A stretch of DNA of 64,000 nt from Luteococcus sp038433135 (GTDB lineage Bacteria > Actinomycetota > Actinomycetes > Propionibacteriales > Propionibacteriaceae): assembly GCF_038433135.1 (NCBI RefSeq), contig NZ_JBCDMV010000002.1:379428-443427 (forward strand). Direction: 5' to 3'. Of this stretch, positions 60,345-64,000 are shown one piece after another. Numbering within the stretch: the first letter of the stretch is position 1; the number at the start of each line of letters is the position of its first letter. Both the position numbers and the translations under genes were made by a program. Below the pieces are notes generated by a model. It did not search any database and was not told where the DNA came from. It saw only the letters and a list, made by a program, of their open reading frames with translations.

Positions 60345-60458
60345 CGAGGGAAGAACCTGGTCTCCAGTACGGTCCTTGAGCTTGTCACAGTGTCCTGGCG
60401 ACTTTCTTGCCTCTCCGAAACCACTCCAACGGTGCACCAGACCCGCTAGGTTCAATCC

Positions 60459-61325
60459 ATGAAGAGCGTCTTCCTGGGCCTGACCACGCTGGATGTGGTG
60501 CAGCGGGTGGGGGAGCGGCCGCCCTGGGGCGTGAAGTCCGTGGTGGAATCCACCGAGCTCACCGCCGGTGGACCCGCGGCCAATGCCGCTGTCACCGCCG
60601 CGGCCCTCTTGGGACGTGCGACGCTGATCACCGGGCTGGGAGATTCGCCCGCCGCCCATACCGCCCGGGCCGATCTTGAGGCCCACGGGGTCACCATCGT
60701 TGATCTTGCAGATCCTGGTTTCACGCTGCCGGTCAGCACCTGCGTGGTGGAGCCGGACGGAACCCGCACGGTCTTCTCCACCAGCGCGCTGCGCACCCGG
60801 TTCCAGCTCAATGACGCCGCCCATCGTGCCCTGGCCACGGCCGATGCCCTGCTGGTGGACGGGCACCACCCGGTGGCCGCCGGGATGGCGCTGGGGCTGC
60901 TGGCCGATTCGCCCTGTCTCACGGTGCTGGATGCCGGCAGCGTGAAACCCGCGGCGGAGAGCTGGCTCAGCTGGCTGGACGTGGTGGCCGGGTCAGCCGA
61001 TTACGCCCAGGGGCTGGGAGTTGATCTTGCAGGCGCGGTGCGCCACGTGCTGGAGCAGGGCGCCACCGCCGCGGTGATGACCGACGGTGGAGGAAAGATC
61101 CTCTGGCGGAACCCATCGGAGCAGGGGATGGTGCAGCCCCCGTCGGTGTCCGCCGTGGACACGCTGGGCGCCGGCGACGCCTTCCACGGTGCCCTGGTGG
61201 CCCACCTGCTGCTCTCCGACGGTGATCTTGGTGCGGCGGTGGCCGCGGCCAGCCGGGTGGCGAGCCTGCGGGTGCAGCACGCCGGCGCCCGGGGTTGGCT
61301 GAACCACCTGCCCGGCACCACGTGA
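60459..61325 (+). CDS. PfkB-family carbohydrate kinase
   Basis: 288 residues from ATG 60459; TAGGTT (60447-60452) lies 6 bases upstream, so leaderless. ELTAGGPAANAAVTAAALLG (first PfkB signature), TCVVEPDGTRTVFST, and VDTLGAGDAFHGALVAHLLL with the catalytic Asp. A sugar or nucleoside kinase; substrate not evident. Confidence 0.88.
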   Translation: MKSVFLGLTTLDVVQRVGERPPWGVKSVVESTELTAGGPAANAAVTAAALLGRATLITGLGDSPAAHTARADLEAHGVTIVDLADPGFTLPVSTCVVEPDGTRTVFSTSALRTRFQLNDAAHRALATADALLVDGHHPVAAGMALGLLADSPCLTVLDAGSVKPAAESWLSWLDVVAGSADYAQGLGVDLAGAVRHVLEQGATAAVMTDGGGKILWRNPSEQGMVQPPSVSAVDTLGAGDAFHGALVAHLLLSDGDLGAAVAAASRVASLRVQHAGARGWLNHLPGTT

Positions 61326-61328
61326 CCA

Positions 61329-61354
61329 TTAACATTTGTGAATCTTCCTTGAGG
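61329..61354 (+). promoter_or_regulatory. imperfect dyad and -35-like box before the peptide gene
   Basis: TTAACATTTGTGAA (61329-61342; one mismatch between arms) is followed by TTGAGG (61349-61354), which could be a -35. A possible binding site for the response regulator encoded at 63210; no -10 is clear. Confidence 0.3.
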
Positions 61355-61403
61355 CATTTTCGACTGGTTCTCTTTAGGTGGGAAGACTCACAAAGGAGAT
61401 AGC

Positions 61404-61658
61404 ATGAAAATCACTCGAAGCCTGACCACCGGAGTCCTCGGCCTCAGCCTCGCGTGCGGGGCGGTCGTGGGAGTCCCTACCCCCGCAGCTGCTAATGGCG
61501 CGCCCACGCCAACTGCGTCGTCAATTGCAACCCAAGGCCCTGCCCTGCCCTCGACGGCACGTGAAGTCTCGACCGAAGAAGTAGCCGGGTGCCCTAAGGA
61601 ACGGCCGTGGCTCTTCGTGTATCCCGGTAAGGTCAGCGCCAGCAACTGCCGCGCGTGA
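61404..61658 (+). CDS. small secreted peptide precursor with C-terminal cysteine pair
   Basis: 84 residues from ATG 61404 with AAAGGAG upstream. Signal peptide (SLTTGVLGLSLACGAVVGVP, cleavage near PAAANGA), then a Pro/Ser/Thr-rich spacer and a C-terminal block GCPKERPWLFVYPGKV...NCRA with Cys 63 and Cys 82 (approx.) 18 residues apart, likely a disulfide loop. DNA here is visibly less GC-rich than its neighbours. It may be a bacteriocin or peptide signal; no homologue recognised. It heads a five-gene cluster with a histidine kinase and response regulator. Confidence 0.6.
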   Translation: MKITRSLTTGVLGLSLACGAVVGVPTPAAANGAPTPTASSIATQGPALPSTAREVSTEEVAGCPKERPWLFVYPGKVSASNCRA

Positions 61659-61669
61659 GGAGAGGAACG

Positions 61670-61900
61670 TTGAACAAGTCTGGTGGAATCACTCAGAGCC
61701 CGTGGCTTTTCGCCGCGCTGCTCATGCCCATCGGTATCCCCCTTGCAGTCTGGGGCTCCTGGGACGCGATCCAGTCCGTAGGGTCGGCCACGTTCAAGAT
61801 TCTGCTGACCTTGGCGGTGGCCGTCGGCACCTATCTCGGCCTCGTTGCACTGCTGTGGTGGAACCGCTACATGCAGCGTCGCAGCGGCCGAATCAGCTAG
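61670..61900 (+). CDS. small two-TM membrane protein in the peptide cassette
   Basis: 76 residues from TTG 61670 with GAGGAGAGGA upstream; GTG 61655, overlapping the previous stop, is an alternative. Helices SPWLFAALLMPIGIPLAVWG and ATFKILLTLAVAVGTYLGLV ALLWW, with a basic end RYMQRRSGRIS. Could be an immunity, export or processing partner of the secreted peptide; no family recognised. Confidence 0.55.
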   Translation: MNKSGGITQSPWLFAALLMPIGIPLAVWGSWDAIQSVGSATFKILLTLAVAVGTYLGLVALLWWNRYMQRRSGRIS

Positions 61901-61915
61901 AATGGAGGATGTCCA

Positions 61916-62071
61916 ATGGCTAGAGCACTGGAAATTCTTGGGGCGATACTGCTGGTCGCCTTGGCTGTGATCTTTCTGGGAGGATTCAGCGTCCTCGTGG
62001 AAGCCTTCGCTCCCTTCTATTGCCAGTTATTTCCAGAGCTGAAGCAGTGTCGCAGTGTGTCGTTTCTTTGA
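61916..62071 (+). CDS. 51-residue single-TM protein with a Cys pair
   Basis: ATG 61916 with GGAGG 7 bases upstream. One helix (EILGAILLVALAVIFLGGFS), then a short exposed end AFAPFYCQLFPELKQCRSVS with two Cys 9 residues apart. Stop at 62069-62071, just before the kinase. The second Cys-pair product in this cassette. Unusually AT-rich codons. Confidence 0.5.
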   Translation: MARALEILGAILLVALAVIFLGGFSVLVEAFAPFYCQLFPELKQCRSVSFL

Positions 62072-62079
62072 ATAGCACT

Positions 62080-63207
62080 ATGAGTTTTCAGGGGTCGCGG
62101 GATATGCAGCGGGCGGCGGGCTTCTCGCTGCTCGCTGCAGCTTCATTCTTGCTCGAGATCTCAGGTGGGTTGGTTGACGAGAGGACACCACACAACTTCT
62201 TGATCTTGCCGACGGTCGTCTGCCTGCTGACGGGCTTGGCCGGCTGGTTGCGGCGGTGGGATTGGGCGTTCACCCCCATGTTTTGTACCGCCATGTTGTT
62301 CAGCCAGCAGTTTAGTGAACTTTCCGCGCCTGTGCTCGCCATCTACGCCATCGGCGCGGGATGGGTGGCGAACTCGCGGTATATTGCCTGGTCTACTTCC
62401 TTTCTGGCGACGTCTGCTGTGGTTCTGGTCACGTCCAAGAATATCCCGGCCGATCTGTTCAGCATCGTCTTTCTGGCGGCACCCGCAACGATGGCTGGTT
62501 GGGTGTTACGGCAGTATCGAGAGCGCTATTCTCACCTGCAGGAAGCAGCTATGAACTGGAGAGAGGTCGCTGATGATGCTGCTGAGCTTGCCCGTCGGGA
62601 TCTGGTGACACAACTGCATTCGACCTTGGCGCGGGATTTGGCGCGGATCAGCATCAACACCCAACGTCTCGCTGGGCGTGTGGATTCGGAAGCCCGCGAA
62701 GAAGCCCAAGACATTCAGCTGGATGTGCAGTCCGCCATGGTCAGTCTCCGATCCTTGATGGCTGGGCAGAGGGATGCCACAGATGGCGCTCTGGGGGCGG
62801 TCCTGTCGTCCTCGGAATCCCTGCTGTCCAGCCGTCGCATGAGGCTGGAGTTTGACGGGGAGCAGGGCACCGCGGAATTGGACCAGCATCAAGCCGGGGC
62901 CTTGGGGCTGGTTGCTCGGGAGGGGTTGTTGAACGTCTTGAAGCACGGGCAGGAAGGTTCCACGGCCTATGTCACGCTGGAAGTCCAAGCGGACCGCTCC
63001 GCCGCTTTGACCATCGCCAACCGGGTGTCGGCGAAGCCTACTCCGGCTGAACTCAGCAATGGTCTTGGGTTGGGAATCCTCTCTGAGCAGATGCAGGCCC
63101 AAGGTGGCCTGGTCACGTGGGGGCGTCATGGCGGCGAGTGGGTTCTCGTGGCTGAAGTGCCACCCATGAAGGCGGCGGTCCGTGGCATCAATGAGCAGGA
63201 GAACTGA
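62080..63207 (+). CDS. sensor histidine kinase (NarL/DesK-type partner)
   Basis: 375 residues from ATG 62080; ATG 62104 is also possible and no SD is clear. N-terminal half has about six TM helices (SLLAAASFLLEISGGL, FLILPTVVCLLTGLAGWL, LAIYAIGAGWVANSRYIAW and others). Then a HisKA_3-like dimerisation helix (LVTQLHSTLARDLARISIN, His likely phosphorylated), N-box EGLLNVLKHGQEGSTAYVTL and G-box NGLGLGILSEQMQAQGG. Membrane-embedded sensor without a large extracellular domain, as in peptide-pheromone receptors. Pairs with the next gene. Confidence 0.8.
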   Translation: MSFQGSRDMQRAAGFSLLAAASFLLEISGGLVDERTPHNFLILPTVVCLLTGLAGWLRRWDWAFTPMFCTAMLFSQQFSELSAPVLAIYAIGAGWVANSRYIAWSTSFLATSAVVLVTSKNIPADLFSIVFLAAPATMAGWVLRQYRERYSHLQEAAMNWREVADDAAELARRDLVTQLHSTLARDLARISINTQRLAGRVDSEAREEAQDIQLDVQSAMVSLRSLMAGQRDATDGALGAVLSSSESLLSSRRMRLEFDGEQGTAELDQHQAGALGLVAREGLLNVLKHGQEGSTAYVTLEVQADRSAALTIANRVSAKPTPAELSNGLGLGILSEQMQAQGGLVTWGRHGGEWVLVAEVPPMKAAVRGINEQEN

Positions 63208-63209
63208 GG

Positions 63210-63860
63210 GTGAGACTACTTCTGGCAGATGATGATCCGGTGGTCTTGATAGGTCTTGCTGAACTCCTGTGTCAGCAGTCAGGGATAGAGGTGGTCGGCG
63301 CGGTCAAGGATGGTGAGCAAGCCGTCGAGTTCTGTGCCGCGCACGCGGTCGACGTGGCATTGCTGGACGTCGACATGCCGATTGTGGATGGTGTTGAAGC
63401 AGCCAAGCAGATACTGCAGCGCACGCCTTCCGTGGTGGTCGTGATGTTGACCGCCTTCGCCCATGATGAATTCCTGGGGCGTGCTCTGGCGGCCGGGGCA
63501 CGGGGCTTCCTCACCAAGGACCTGTCGGCAGAACGGATCGCAGAACTCTTGCGGGACGCGGTGGCCGGGCAAGTGGTCATGGGTCCCAAACCTCTCCAGA
63601 TGTTGGTCACGGCCTATGGGGCCCGGGCAGTGGACTCTGAGGCGCGGCAGGAATTTGCGCGGGCAGCGGAGACCCTTCCTGTACGACTTCGGGAAGTCTT
63701 CGATCTGTTGGCCCAGGGGCTACCCAACCGCGTCATTGCCCGTCGGCTGGGCCTCACTGAATCCACCACTCGCGTCTATGTTTCCAAGGTCTTGGCACAC
63801 ACCGGTTGCAGGTCGAGGTCGGAAGTGGCCGTGAAGGCGCTGGGCTCAGGCCTCGGTTGA
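63210..63860 (+). CDS. NarL/FixJ-family response regulator
   Basis: 216 residues, GTG 63210, 2 bp after the kinase stop. Receiver: MRLLLADDDPVVLIGLAELL, phospho-Asp in VALLDVDMPIVDG, VVVVMLTAFAHDE and Lys in ARGFLTKDLS. LuxR-type HTH: LREVFDLLAQGLPNRVIARR, LGLTESTTRVYVSKVLAHTG. Output probably on the peptide cassette upstream. The gene is followed by 65 bp of unremarkable DNA and then the G run. Confidence 0.9.
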   Translation: MRLLLADDDPVVLIGLAELLCQQSGIEVVGAVKDGEQAVEFCAAHAVDVALLDVDMPIVDGVEAAKQILQRTPSVVVVMLTAFAHDEFLGRALAAGARGFLTKDLSAERIAELLRDAVAGQVVMGPKPLQMLVTAYGARAVDSEARQEFARAAETLPVRLREVFDLLAQGLPNRVIARRLGLTESTTRVYVSKVLAHTGCRSRSEVAVKALGSGLG

Positions 63861-63924
63861 CGATTGGTGGCTTCGGAATCCTCAACCGCCGTGGTCTCAG
63901 GCGCAGACACCCGTTGACAGAAGT

Positions 63925-64000
<76 letters not shown>

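Overview
The window is high-GC actinobacterial DNA. Gene content points to the Propionibacteriaceae or a close relative: a DUF3027 protein, a DUF2530-like membrane protein, a GlpR/SepX-type membrane protein beside a MoeA/Glp-type protein, a eukaryotic-type UDP-glucose pyrophosphorylase, pyruvate carboxylase and a Pmt mannosyltransferase. No rRNA is present, so this placement is inference. The last 75 bases are an almost pure G run that looks like a sequencing artefact at a contig end.

Layout. 1-13.8 kb is mostly housekeeping: the tail of nagB, a cold-shock protein, an AzgA-type purine permease, pyruvate carboxylase, nagA, a DtxR-family regulator, a methyltransferase and thioredoxin. 13.9-24.7 kb runs from tRNA-Arg(CCU) to tRNA-Ala(CGC). 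It holds UDP-glucose pyrophosphorylase, two tandem paralogous helix-turn-helix proteins, mscL, a SAF protein, an FmdB zinc ribbon, 5-formyl-THF cyclo-ligase, moeA/glp, moaC, mog, an acetyltransferase and glpR. 24.7-36.4 kb is an accessory region that starts at tRNA-Ala. It has serine-recombinase and IS3 relics, one dead and three intact toxin-antitoxin modules, a glycosyltransferase, a TetR regulator opposite two HXXEE-like membrane proteins and an oxidoreductase, a ZIP transporter and a secreted deacetylase. 36.4-50.7 kb has tag, an APC permease, a secreted VWA protein facing a Ser/Thr kinase plus HTH regulator, a uracil/xanthine permease and a five-gene-function peptide ABC importer in four genes. 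50.7-61.3 kb is core again: pmt, rsmI, tatD, rsmA, ispE, marR, dedA, purD, purB and a PfkB kinase. 61.3-63.9 kb is a compositionally different cassette of three small ORFs (one a secreted peptide with two cysteines) followed by a histidine kinase and response regulator.

Two things cut across the window. First, more than twenty start codons lie exactly 6-7 bases after a TAnnnT hexamer, the layout expected of leaderless mRNAs, including several divergent pairs. Second, a palindromic repeat with CTCGACAGGCTCGG-like arms occurs three times, once inside the coding sequence of the kinase.

The best candidate for an undescribed system is the 61.4-63.9 kb peptide/two-component cassette. Next are the kinase/VWA/HTH group with shared TTTGCA half-sites and the tandem HTH pair.
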